A stretch of DNA of 64,000 nt, taken from the NCBI GenBank assembly GCA_030268105.1, contig BSDZ01000020.1:1690001-1754000 (forward strand), written 5' to 3'. This DNA comes from Volvox africanus. Its lineage: Eukaryota > Chlorophyta > Chlorophyceae > Chlamydomonadales > Volvocaceae. The position numbers and the translations under genes were made by a program. The notes below the pieces were generated by a model. The model was not told where the DNA came from, searched no databases, and was given only the letters and a program-made list of their open reading frames with translations. Of the stretch, positions 37,750 to 48,686 are shown one piece after another. How positions within the stretch are numbered: position 1 is the stretch's first letter; each line of letters begins with the position of its first letter.

Positions 37750-39400
37750 GGGTTCCCTCAAGATAAAGCTGGGGGGCTGTAGCTGCTGGAGCTCACGGAA
37801 GGGGGCTGACTGGACGCGGGGTATGAGGAAAGGATGCATATGCATCTGAGGGAAGACCGGCCAGCTAGCGCACCGCGGGATTACGGACGGCGACGAGGAG
37901 GTTGTGGATGGCAGATGTGGTAAAGAGACAGCATAGAGCAATACAACCGTCTGGCGAACATGCCCGTATATGCTCCTAAGCTGATGAGCCAAGACTCTCG
38001 ACCCCCAACACTGCCAGGCTTAGGAGCGCTCATGGATGTCTTGGCTTTGCACGTGTTGCCTCTTCGGGCTACTCTTATGTCCATATCATTCTGCACGCCG
38101 CGTGAGGAGTGTGGGACGCCCGTCCCAGACCCCACCCCTCCTCGGCTAGTCGTTCCCTCCTCAAAACACACACCCAAAGTCGGACTGGATTTCCTCTGCT
38201 CGTGTGGACGAGTCGCTCGGCTGGTAATTACCGTATTACCCCCCTCCAGCGCTGCAGGTTTAGCATTTTCACCCCCCTCCCTCCCTGTCCCTCCCTCCCT
38301 GTCCCTCCCTCCCTCCCTCCCGGTTACACAGGCTCCAGCGCGGCGAGGTCGTGATCCTCCGGAAATGACCTTCACAAGTCACGTGTGGTCGAGGGGACCT
38401 CACTCTCACTCTCACTCTCTTTCTTTCTCACTCTAGCCACATAAACTGGCCGTGTGGATATCACTACTTAGGGGTTGTTTGCACCACGTCTTCTGAGGCG
38501 CTGCTAGGGGCTGCTCTGGCTGAGGTGCCAATGGCTTAGGCGGCGGCAGCAGAAGGGGGAAAGAACGGCAGTTGGCAGCAGTTGTGGGGCACCGGGTGCC
38601 CGTACATACAGCCGCTGTCTTGTTTTTTGTATTCCGCGTCTTTCAGCCATCATCTTGCTGGACGTTTGTTGCTGGGTGCTAGGTGCTGGAAAGGAAGGTG
38701 GCACGTCGCTCATTCGCCAGGTGGATGCGTGTGTGACATTAACAATGACACAGATGCCGCGAGGACAATGACTTGCTTGTGTGAGTGTCTGTGTGTCTGT
38801 ATGTCTGTGTGTCTGCATCTATCTTTTTTGCGTTGATAGGGTAGGTTTAGTAGGGGGCAGAAAGTCGCACGGTTTTAGTCGCCTGTGGCACTGTTGACCG
38901 TTGATCCGCGCGCAGTAATGTGGTGCAGCTGTGTGTATTTTTTTGTGTGTGTGTGTATGTATGTGTGTATGTGTGTATGTGTTTAGGTGTTACACTGCTG
39001 TGGGCGGCTTGACCTGACAGGACAAGCTCCGGGGGCCCTGCTGACAGGGCCGAACCACAGCGCTGGTGGGGGGAACACACGGCTTAGTTTGTTCATCCTG
39101 CCGTGCACTCCTCCCCTCGCTCGAGCCAGCTAGGGGCGCGCAGGACTCACAACCCTCAAGCCTGGCCAAGGAACAGAGCCTCAGGCTGGTTATGTGGTTT
39201 GCTATGTGTATGTGTGTATGTGTGAGGGAAGTCAGTCATCCGGTCTGAGCTTGAGTGTGGTGTGGGGGGTGGATTAGTGGAAGGGACAGCAGGAGGCCAG
39301 GACACAGGAAAGCGTGTGGGAGTCGCAGCACCTACTGTCAGCAGCAGCAGCTGCGGCTGTGGCAGGGAGGGCTTCACGGTTGTAAGCTAGTATTGCTGTC
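37750..39400 (+). other. Probable 3' UTR of the SAXO-HSP70 gene
   Basis: A TGTAA overlaps the stop codon (37745-37749), and a second, better placed TGTAA lies at 39381-39385. If the second is used, the 3' UTR is about 1.65 kb and falls almost wholly within the duplicated segment that starts at 37783. It contains CCCT, GTGTAT, TGTC and TTTG simple repeats and no convincing exon. Confidence 0.4.
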
Positions 39401-39928
39401 TATCTGTCTGTCTGTCTGTCCGTCCCTATGTGTCTATCTGCCCCGGTCTGGCTGTTTGTTTGTTTGTTTGTTTGTTTGTTTGTTTGTGTGTATATCAGAA
39501 CAGTCGTCTACCGGTGCAAGTGCATCGTGAGCAAAAGTAGCGAGTTACGAGCTTTCGACTTCCCGGACACGTGTATTGTACACGTTTCTGCTTCTGCTAC
39601 GGGTAGATGGTGGTGGTGGTGGGCCAGAGCGCTGCCACTGGCGATCGTTGAATGTGCGTGCTGAAGAAACAAAGCAGCAATTAAAGCAGCATGCGCACAG
39701 GATTGTGTGGTGGGCGTGTATGTGTATGTACACATCGATTAAGATAGGGGGACATGTGGCAGATAGATCGCAGCATGGTGGTGATGGTGGTACGTGGTGG
39801 TGATTGAGTTCGTTGCAGCTGTGGGACTGCTATTGCTGCTACTCCAGCTTCTGTGATGATATGTATACTGCTACTGCTGCTGCATACTGCTGCTCTAGTT
39901 TGAGATTTGAGAAGCAAGGGGTGATCAG
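37783..39928 (+). repeat. 2.15-kb segmental duplication, copy A
   Basis: Begins CTGCTGGAGCTC 34 bp after the SAXO-HSP70 stop codon and ends GGGGTGATCAG. It matches 50351-52497 with only about eight differences, one of them a single-T indel. This copy sits in its normal gene context and is taken as the source. Ends have no inverted repeats. Confidence 0.92.
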
Positions 39929-40067
39929 GAACATAACTCCTCCTCGTGGTGCGTGGCTTATCATTATCATTATATGGTCATCATCATCATAATTATACCG
40001 CCAGGGGCTGGTCTGCGCTATCCTTCCATCCATCCACTGAAGGAGGCGAGAGCCAGCAACAACACAT

Positions 40068-40412
40068 GTGTTCAGGCACGACTGTTATGGCACGACTTAT
40101 ATGCCCCTGGAGTTCCAGGTTCTCTCCCGACAGAGAGCGGGCCAAAGACCCTAATGTTCAGGGCAGGGTGCCCCATGTCGATGGACGGTGACGACCCCAA
40201 TTAAAGTAACCTGCGAGCTGACCAGTAGCGGAGTTGACGCCTTAGTTGATTCGGCAGATTCCGCTGGATGCCGATGGTGGGTGCTGAACCTGGGAAAAGC
40301 ACTGATTTCGGAGAAGTCGGCATGGGAGACTGGATGAGGGTGCCCCGAAATACCGGGGAAGGTAGGGACTGCCAGGTTAGTGGCCATGGGTGATGTACCC
40401 CCCTATCCCACA
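40068..40412 (+). mobile_element. 347-bp dispersed element, copy 2
   Basis: Same ends as the other copies (GTGTTCAGGCACG ... CCTATCCCACAC), about 140 bp after duplicated segment A. The box-B-like word is altered here (GGTTCTCTCCC). Flanks are CA-rich, so a target duplication cannot be read clearly. Confidence 0.75.
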
Positions 40413-41457
40413 CACAACAGGTAGATTGGGAGGATAGAGGGAAAGCCAAGCAAGCAATGCATGCCATGGACGGCACCACAATAACGGAGGAGGGAGTTGT
40501 GTTTGTTATCTAGCATGATGAATCCATTTGTCGTCTGCTGTCTTCCGGTCGACATTTGTAGTTTGATATGCTGTTTATTTGCCTCCATTCAATAACAGCC
40601 GTGTTCCGAATCCTTAGTAAGAGTCAGGTAAAACACAGGCGCATGAATGATAACATCATAAGGGTCTCTTAATAGATATGGGCCTCGTCAAACACACACT
40701 TACACATATGTATGTATGTATATACGAGAAAAACAGTGCACTTAAGTGTGTGTTTGTATTATGTATGTTCTCTCTACGTTTTTCCCCGCCATGCATGGCG
40801 TAGTTATTAGTCCACAGCGGCAGGGGATGAGAGCTCCATCCCACCCCTGGCGGTTCCTTCTTCTTGCTGAGATGGATCCTTGGATCTTCAGTAGCTGCTG
40901 GATAGCTAGGTAGCTACCTACATCTCCCCTTACGTTAGTTGCCTGCCCATTAGCCAGGTAGCTTCGTAGGCAGCTGATAGGCATCAGGCTAACTACTACA
41001 TACATACATACTATTATATATTTGAGCGTTTCCTCTTCTGGCGACTCCATTACGCTATGCCGTACGTTGCATAATAAGTATAGCTGCTGTATGTATGAAG
41101 TAACCATACAACAGGCAATGCAGCAAGTGTCAAGCGAACAAGTTGCTGTTTTTTTACGAGTTAACGCAAGTTGCTGGACGATAAATGGACTGTTGGCTGG
41201 TGTACGTATATGGACATGGAGTGCCAGTCAAACAGGATGCGAGATACAACTAACCAATCATATCAATCAACTAATAACAGGCAGCAGTTGTAGGAGTTTT
41301 AGGGACCTCCCTAAATATGCAAGTCTGTCACTGCTCGGTGGTGGCTGTCATGGTGACAGGTGGTTGGAAGGAATAAAGGAATTAAAGCTGGAATAAGTAG
41401 GACCAGCCCACCTACCGCAACCCCACCCACCACGCCAATATATATGGTGCCTGAGTG
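40413..41457. other. No gene recognised
   Basis: Mixed sequence with short open frames on both strands (up to about 120 codons) and no motif; GTAT/CATA words at about 40700 and 41000. It could be 3' flank or decayed repeat. Confidence 0.4.
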
Positions 41458-41557
41458 CGGTATATATATACATATATGTATATATGAATAGGTATAGGTA
41501 TATAGGTATGAATAGGTATATATATATATATATATAGGTATATATAGGTATATATGT
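41458..41557. repeat. TA/TAGG-rich microsatellite
   Basis: TATATA with TAGGTATA variants, about 100 bp, just left of the telomere-repeat palindrome. Confidence 0.85.
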
Positions 41558-41770
41558 TCGCCCCAAGGGTTTAGGAAACTGTCATGAGTTTCCTGCAGCA
41601 CATATATGAAACGGCCGGCGGGCCTTCTGTCCGTACGTAGCTTGCTGATGTGCGATTGCTTGATGACATTGTCGCGTCACAGGTGCATCGACAACAAAAA
41701 GCGGTTTCAAGAATTCCAAATGATGATGGCATACATATAAGTATACATACATACCAGGCAGGCAGGTACG

Positions 41771-41823
41771 TAACGTCATCGTGAATCATAAATCATGCAT
41801 AATGAATAAGGTTGAGAACCACA

Positions 41824-41854
<31 letters not shown>

Positions 41855-41974
41855 ATACCTAAACCCTAAAACCCATATATATAAACCCTAAACCCTAAAA
41901 CCCTATATATATGTGTGTGTGTGTTGTGGTTCTCAACCTTATTCATTATGCATGATTTATGCTTCACGATGACG

Positions 41975-41977
<3 letters not shown>
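41771..41977. repeat. Palindrome cored by telomere-like repeats
   Basis: Left arm 41771-41840 and right arm 41911-41977 are complementary with one mismatch through about 60 bp of unique sequence, then through CA/TG tracts. The spacer contains CCTAAACCCTAAAACCC (41858-41874) and AAACCCTAAACCCTAAAACCC (about 41883-41903), that is TTTAGGG and TTTTAGGG units as in green-algal telomeres. It is followed by a (TA)n tract. Confidence 0.92.

Positions 41978-42036
<59 letters not shown>
41978..42036. repeat. TA dinucleotide array
   Basis: About 59 bp of (TA)n beginning at the outer end of the palindrome's right arm. Confidence 0.95.
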
Positions 42037-42039
<3 letters not shown>

Positions 42040-42720
42040 TGGCACCGATTGCTGGTCCAATACTACCTAGCTATGTATGTATTGCATAATTGTCATTTAT
42101 TTGTTCATCCCAGCGGACATATACGCAGGCGTATGTGCATGTGCCGTTTGTGTGTGTGTATGTATGCATCTTTCACGTGTATATCTGACACTCAGTTACG
42201 ATTACCAGCTGTTGCTGCTGCTTCTGCATCTCGGTATACCGCATATTAGTTGTATAATTATTAGCGGCGGCAGCAACTTCAGTGACAGGCAGGGAGCGTG
42301 TGTGCGAGCGCAGCGGAAAATCGTCTCATTTATCTTCACATACATCAAGGCTACAAGAACGCAAACGATCACTAACGCGACTCTGCTACTGGTGGCCTTC
42401 TAGATCGGCGCCTGCACGCTTCTCCTGCTGGCAGGCCTTCGAGGTGCGCACGTTAATTAACATTTAATATGCGACTAACAATCAATTAATTAATCAATCA
42501 ATGAACCAATGAATGGTACTTCATTAGTTACCACACGTACTCCACACATGTGACTGCATACACTGTCACCGGCACCTGCTCCCTCGCTCAAGCATCGACA
42601 CCTATGAGCATGGATGTATGGATGATGGCGGGCAGAGAATGAAGGATGATCGATAATCATGATGATAATTATGGTAGGTGGTGGTGGTGGTGCTGATATG
42701 ATTATGATGATAATGATAAT
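42037..42720. other. No gene recognised
   Basis: Between the TA array and the solo LTR. One plus-strand frame of 108 codons (42077-42403) has no motif. (GGT) and ATG/ATA-rich words lie next to the LTR. Confidence 0.4.
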
Positions 42721-43544
42721 TGTTGTACCTCTCGTTCGTGTTTGCTCATAAGTATCTGCACGTCTGGAGACTTTCGACACCGATGCGCGAGCACTTGCAA
42801 GTACAGCAAGGCAAGCGAGAGCAAACAGAGACAGCGGAAGACTTCAAGACGAAGAGAGATATAACTTACAGTCTTACAGATCGGAACGATGCAATGGACG
42901 AAATCGCCGTCAGCGCCGGAAGCAAGCAATCATCACGCGGCGGTGATTAGTGAAGTTCAGGCTTAGCTCAGGCTAAGTAGAATAGCGTATAGCAATAGTA
43001 ATATAGAACACACGAGTGTTCTCTGGTATCGAATGTCTTGTCTTGCTTAGCCGTCCTCGCATCTGTTATACTCGCAGTATCGCAATGCCGTACGATTCAC
43101 ATTAGGAGGCCGATCCTAGATGTGACAATCCTACTGCGTATAGGCGATGTCTACGCATAACAACGTATAAGCCTTTCCGGCATTCGCATGATGCAAGGGT
43201 CCGGATAACGATATCCGGTTGCAGGGCATGTGTCGCGACGAGTGCGGCGCTCTCAACGTGTGCTGTAATGAAGTAATATTATATCAGATAATATTACTTA
43301 TCGTATCGTAGCACGAGCATAATGCGCACTTCAATGCTTCGGGCTTTCATGCGTGCTAGGCGGATTTGCCATGATGCGATGTCGCAATGGGTAATGACAA
43401 CATGCCAAATGCATATATAAATGTACACGAATACATTTATATCATGCAGATTCATTCATATGCAATGTGTTCATCACAATAGCACTTCGCCTTGTAGGAT
43501 CACATCGACCTACGCATCGGCGGGAAACTAACCGTAGCACAACA
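42721..43544. mobile_element. Solo LTR of the X family
   Basis: Starts TGTTGTACC and ends GCACAACA, flanked on both sides by the direct 5-bp repeat ATAAT (42716-42720 and 43545-43549). It matches the X LTR at 52498-53643 over most of its length but lacks a 338-bp block present there. A solo LTR with intact target duplication normally results from recombination between the two LTRs of a complete element. The element's strand cannot be set from a solo LTR alone; in sequence it is parallel to the plus-strand reading of the X LTR. Confidence 0.9.
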
Positions 43545-43549
43545 ATAAT

Positions 43550-44105
43550 GATGATTGCAAATCCCAAATTACGACATTTCACAACCACATTGGGGTAATA
43601 TGCTTGAATAATCGTGGACTTATTTCCAGTTGGTCCAGTTTGAATCCATCCAGCCACCATTTGGCCTTCATTAACGTGTTACAAGACGACCGAGTCGCAC
43701 CTGCTTAGCGTTCGCCCCAATATTATTTGCCACCACAATAATGTTTAAGAACGATAGCTGGCTTGCTGCTGGGCACTGCTGGAAAGCTCTGCCGGCTGCT
43801 GGGAATCATAACGCGCTTATTAGCCCGTTACACCCACTCCTGGCTTCTCAAAGCTTTTGATACCTATATGGTGTTTGAGATGTAGTATCTGTTGTACGCC
43901 GGTTCGATGACCGCCCATGCCGAAGTAGGCTTGAGTTTACCAAAGCATGGATAATCATGATATGAGCATACTAGCGTGATATATTCGTGTATATCTAGCT
44001 AAAATAGCATTTCGCATCACCAGTTGCGACATCGCGCTGTCACTCAACATGTTTGACTCGAGGTCGGTACCGATACATGACACCATTATGGCATAATACA
44101 TCAAG
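43550..44105. other. No gene recognised
   Basis: About 550 bp between the solo LTR and the E1 LTR with no long frame or repeat. Confidence 0.4.
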
Positions 44106-44770
44106 TGTTGTATCACCCCAAACTAGTGGTACTGATAACTACCGGTTGATAGGAAGAGCAGAGCATAGGTACTCTGAGTTCAGTACGGCAAGCCTCCATA
44201 AAGAACCGTAATCTCTAAGGAAGAGAAAAGCTCGATATGTATTAAGGAAATACACATGATCGTGTTCAGGCACGACTGTTATGGCACGACTTATATGCCC
44301 TTGGAGATCCAGGTTCTACCCCGACCGAGAGCAGGCCATAGACCCTAATGTTCAGGGCAGGGTGCCCCCATGTCGATGGACGGTGACGACCCCAATTAAA
44401 GTAACCTGTGAGCTGACCAGTAGCGGAGTTGACGCCTTAGTTGATTCGGCAGATTCCGCTGGATGCTGGTGGTGGGTGCTGAACCTGGGAAAACCACTGA
44501 TTTCGTAGAAGTCGGCATGGGAGACTGGATGAGGGTGCCCCGAAACACCGGGGAAGGTAAGGACTGCCAGGTTAGTGGCCATGGGTGATGTACCCCCCTA
44601 TCCTACACACATATGATCAACCAGTGAAACCGAACTCAACTGAGTCTACCAGTGACAGTGTCACAGTTGCACTAGGGCATGCAACCCTTAGCCTCTATAT
44701 TTGCACATAGAGGGTGTAGCCACTGGCTACTTACTTAGCAAGGAGCTAAGGCCGGTACCGTAATACAACA
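44106..44770 (-). repeat. 3' LTR of E1, split by a 347-bp insertion
   Basis: TGTTGTATTACGG ... GGTGATACAACA read on the minus strand. Without the insertion (44262-44608) and one 10-bp target duplicate it is 308 bp, matching the 307-bp E2 LTR with few differences. Confidence 0.9.
44262..44608 (+). mobile_element. 347-bp dispersed element, copy 3, with target-site duplication
   Basis: Comparison with the uninterrupted E2 LTR shows the insertion exactly. Left flank ACACATGATC (44252-44261) and right flank ACATATGATC (44609-44618) both correspond to the single ACATATGATC of the empty site. A 10-bp duplication and the absence of terminal inverted repeats fit target-primed retrotransposition. A box-B-like GGTTCTACCCC is present. 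Confidence 0.92.
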
Positions 44771-44790
44771 ACTATTCCCCCTTTAGGACA
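44771..44790 (-). other. Polypurine tract of E1
   Basis: Minus-strand AAAGGGGGAATAGT lies directly upstream of the 3' LTR, the usual plus-strand primer for gypsy elements. Confidence 0.75.
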
Positions 44791-46240
44791 CGGCGTCCTC
44801 GCTGTTGTACCTCTGTTGTGTCGGCCTACAAAGGCCCGATCGGAAGATGACCATCGGTGGTCCAATCTTTGACACTACCCGTAGATACCCCAGGATACTA
44901 CACTCGCAGCGCCCTCGTGCACGGGCTCGAGCTGCTCCAAGATGAGGGATCAGGTCAGGGGTAAAGTTCTGCGCAGGTTCCCAGCTGTTTTGGTCGGAAG
45001 AATAACCCTTCCACTTGACAAGGTACTCGTGCACCAGCCGTTTTCGTTTCTTCCCGGTACGGTGAGCACGGTAGTCAAGAATGCAATCAACCGAGTAGGG
45101 TGGTTCGTTGTTCAACAATCTACTGGTGGCGGTCCATCAGGACTGGTCCCGGGGTTTCCAGAGGAAATATTGGATCCATTGGTAACCAACGTATCTGGTA
45201 CTGCCCTGTAAGGACGCAGCAGAGACACGTGGAAGGTGGGGTGAATACACATATTCGCGGGAAGGACAAGCTCGGCCGCTGCCTGACCAACCATGCGTTT
45301 CACAGGGTAAGGTCCCACCCAACGCGGCAAAAGTTTGCGCGAACCTGTGGCGAGTTGCCATAGGTTTTTAGTACTGAGGAGTACGGAATCACCAGGCTTG
45401 AAGGTGGTTTCCTTCTTACCACGGTTGTAGTACACAGTGGTACGCTGCTGTGCAACCTCAAGGAGGTGCTTAGCTTCAGTCATGCGGTCATTGTATGACC
45501 TCACGAAAGCTTTGGCAGCTGGGGCAGGCACATCCAACTCCCGAGCCAGTGGAATTGCGGGGTGGAAGCCATAGTTCAAGAAGAACGGAGACTGTCCTGT
45601 AGACCGGTTAACAGCATTGTTCATGGCAAACTCAGCAGCAGATAGGAAAGTATCCCACGTGCGAGGGTTACTGCCAGCGTAAGTACACAGCATGTCACCA
45701 AAGGTGCGGTTCATGCGTTCCGTCTGCCCACCCGTTTGGGGATGGTAGGCAGTGGAAAGGTTCACACGAACATTGACAAGGTCACCCAGGGATGCCCAGA
45801 ACTTGCCACCGAACTGGGGCCCACGATCAGAAATGACCGACTTGGGTATGCCATGCAAACACACGACATTATCAAAGAACAGACGAGCCGTCTGCTCTGC
45901 AGTCACCGAGGTGGTGGTAGGCGCAAGGTGCACCATCTTGGTCAAACGATCAACCATGACGAGCACGGCGTCGTTCCCCCCCTCAGACGGAGGAAGACCA
46001 ACAACAAAATCAAGGGAAACACTTTCCCAGGGAGCCACCGGAATCGGCAAGGGTTGAAGCAACCCTGCTTGTTTACCGGAAAGGGGCTTAGAGCGTTGGC
46101 AATCGTCACACTGCTGCACAAAGTGAGCAGCATCCTGGGCCAAAGAGGACCACCAGAAATGGCGACGTGCTAGCTCCACCAAGCGGGTAACACCCACGTG
46201 CCCAGCTAGGGGGTCCTTATGCAAGCGGGCAAGGATATCC
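44783..46240 (-). pseudogene. E1 integrase and chromodomain, frameshifted
   Basis: The frame 46224-45112 covers the zinc-binding H-H-C-C end (FVQQCDDCQRSK), the catalytic core (SLDFVVGLP, ISDRGPQFGGKFW, YHPQTGGQTERMN) and the C-terminal domain ([21 protein letters not shown]). A frame change near 45112-45118 separates it from the chromodomain frame 45118-44783 ([21 protein letters not shown]). The DDE residues are visible, but the protein has no start region and is broken before the chromodomain. Confidence 0.88.
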
Positions 46241-46256
46241 GTCTGTATTTTTGGAG

Positions 46257-46560
46257 GCTGACTATAGTTGGACTATTGTCAGAAATAGCCGATTCGACTA
46301 TATCCAACCAATAGACGATTCTTTTAGGCGATAATAACATCGACTATAGTATGAGACTATAGTCCAACTATAGTCGTCCTAGCTATAGTCGATGTCAGCT
46401 ATAGCTGATCAAACTATAGTATGATCAGCTATAGCTGACATTGACTATAGCTTCGACTATAGTCCGACTATAGTCAAGCTAAGTCGTCCAAGCTGTAGTC
46501 GAGCTAAGTTGTCCAAGCTATAGTCAATGCCAGCTATAGCTGATCAAATTATAGTTTGCA
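46257..46560. repeat. Cluster of ACTATAGT / AGCTATAGCT palindromes
   Basis: About 300 bp between E1 and E2 dense in the self-complementary words GACTATAGTC and AGCTATAGCT. It includes a perfect inverted repeat with 20-bp arms (46392-46411 and 46422-46441) around AACTATAGTA. No coding frame. It may be a foldback element, a satellite fragment or a regulatory array. Confidence 0.85.
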
Positions 46561-46657
46561 GCAGTCGGCGGAGGCCATGCAATTGCTGTACGGGATTCAA
46601 TCATTATCCGGTTGTATACATTACAGGGGTACATATTGTACAGTCATAGCCCGACAG

Positions 46658-46964
46658 TGTTGTATTAAGGTACCGGCCTTAGCTCCTTGCTAAGTAAGTA
46701 GCCAGTGGCTACACCCTCTATGTGCAAATATAGAGGCTAAGGGTTGCATGCCCTAGTGCAACTGTGACACGGTCACTGGTAGACTCAGTTGAGTTCGGTT
46801 TCACTGGTTGATCATATGTAATTCCTTACTACATATCCACGTTCCTCTTCCTTAGAGATTACGGTTCTTTACGGAGGCTTTCCTTACTGAGCTCAGAGTA
46901 CCTATGCTCTGCTCTTCCTATCAACCGGTAGTTATCACTACCACTAGTTTGGGGTGATACAACA
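46658..46964 (+). repeat. 5' LTR of E2
   Basis: 307 bp, TGTTGTATTAAGG ... GGGTGATACAACA, with TG/CA ends inside a 5-bp terminal inverted TGTTG/CAACA. Confidence 0.92.
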
Positions 46965-46968
46965 AAAC

Positions 46969-46980
46969 TGGTATCGAGAC
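46969..46980 (+). other. Primer-binding site of E2
   Basis: TGGTATCGAGAC, four bases after the LTR, resembles the TGGTATCAGAGC site complementary to initiator tRNA-Met used by many plant and algal LTR elements. Confidence 0.6.
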
Positions 46981-47376
46981 AGTCTTTCTGGACACTTCTT
47001 TCTGTGCTATTCGATAATTATGGACATGGACGTTAGTCTGAACTTTGAAGCGATTAAAGGTACACTTTACTCTGGTAAATAGAGTATTTTACAATATATT
47101 TATTACTGTGAAATTTAGGCTTCGTCGTGCTCCTGGTAGACGACGGCGAGATTTCGCCTGCTTATCACGAAGAATAAGCACCTTTGTTGCACAATCTCAG
47201 ACGCTCCAGTGGAGTGGACATTGCAACACGAACGTTCTTTACGTTTGAGAAGGGTACGTTTCTGGGTCCTTCCTGGAAAGTAACCTACAAGGGCATCTCT
47301 TCTTGCCTTGGCTGGAGGACGTAATCGTGTGAATACCTATTCCGGATAACCTTATCCTCGTCCTATTGCTGTTGCA

Positions 47377-48686
47377 ATGGCTTCTGGTTCTCAAGCTCAG
47401 CAAGCTGTGCCAGCTGTTGGTGCGTTGCCTGATGCTGTTGACCAACACACGAGTCGCCTTGACGCCGTAGCCAATAGTGGCAATGAAACCACTTTAAATT
47501 GTATTCCTTCTATGGGAATTGCCAATGAACCCGTGAACGTTTTTGCTGCTGCGCCGCCTGTGCCAGCCACGCAAACGCCTAGCAGGCGCACACGCAACGG
47601 GCAACCTATTTTGCCTATTGCGGAGCAGAGTTCGTCTACGACTCACTCGGCTGCAGAGCTTCCGCGGGTCAGTTTGTCGACTCCGGTGTTGATGCTGGAT
47701 GACAAACTAGATGCTAAGAAGGTTTCTGCCCGGGTTCGTGCTTTCATTCGGGATGTTAACCTATTCTTTGGGGTCATTCCGTGGGGCCAGGACCAGCGTT
47801 CTTGCTGTCTGTTCCTGTCTGAGGCATTGCGTGGCAATGCTTAAGTCTGGTATGATGAGTGGTCGCTCTCTCAGACTCAGCTCACCGTGGAATCTATCCT
47901 AGAGAATTTGCGCATTCGTTTTGCACCACAAATTCTGTCGGTTGAGCAGGAGGCTCGTCAGAAGCTTGCTGACAAGTCCTTCTATATGCCGACTGGTGAA
48001 AATGTCCCTGCATATCATGCCCGCCTTGAGGCATTATTCCAGGATATCCCTGATATCCACCCCCGTGAGAAACTGTTTTGGTTTCAGCAAGGTTTGTCTG
48101 GTGTCCTGCAACCTAAGTGTGCAGCTGACGAGAAGGGACGACCCTTCACCAGCTATGATGACCTTGTGTGTCATGCCTCTGGTGAAGAGGCCCGCATCCT
48201 CACTGAACGCCGGTTCCGTTCTGGTGTTCGCTCTAATGCCATCGCTATGCAGGATGTGGATGGAGATGACGCTATGGAGGCCTCTGATGGAGAGCCCCCA
48301 GCTAAGCGTGTGCGTGTGCTTACACACCGCAGGCTGCCGCTGCCACCGTAGGCACCGGTCCTTCCTCAGCATCCCATCCCCGTCAGCGTGACAAGCGTCC
48401 TAGTTCGGGAGGCAGGGGAAATGCACGTGGGGACCGCTGTGGTCACCAGCCGGGTTGTGGTGGAGGTGTTAAACTGCAGTCCCTGATGGTGGACCAGGAG
48501 CGTGCGCTCACCCGGTTTTATAACCGTTATGGTCGCCAGCTCACCCGTGGTGACTTGAGGGATTTGCGTAAGGAGGCAGGGGGCAACGTTTGCTTTTGCT
48601 GCCGGGCTGTCGGCCACTCATATGATGAGTGCACGTTGCGTCCCCCTGAGGCTCGTGCCGCCGTGGCACAAGGCAATGGCTACTAG
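47377..48686 (+). pseudogene. E2 gag, with nonsense codon and frame change
   Basis: ATG at 47377 (MASGSQAQQAVP). An in-frame TAA at 47842-47844 interrupts FLSEALRGNA*VWYDEW, and the same frame then continues from 47887 through the capsid-like FWFQQGLSG to 48351. A frame change follows before the zinc knuckle CFCCRAVGHSYDEC (frame 48486-48686), which ends at TAG 48684-48686 as in E3. The homologous E3 gag is intact, so the first two lesions are decay and the TAG is probably original. Confidence 0.85.

Larger units (their letters stand above)
44106..46250 (-). mobile_element. E1: truncated Ty3/gypsy chromovirus
   Basis: In minus-strand order: integrase, chromodomain, polypurine tract, then a 3' LTR at 44770-44106. 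The 5' part (gag, protease, RT, RNase H) is missing; the break is near 46250, next to an unrelated palindrome-rich stretch. Same family as E2, placed head to head with it. It is not autonomous. Confidence 0.88.

Noticed and set aside
38504..39530. Several short frames repeated at both 38-39.5 kb and 51-52 kb
   Set aside because: Their conservation is only that of the segmental duplication, and they include simple repeats.
37783..39928. Duplicated segment as a DNA transposon
   Set aside because: No terminal inverted repeats or target duplications; copy B borders are an element junction and an LTR insertion.
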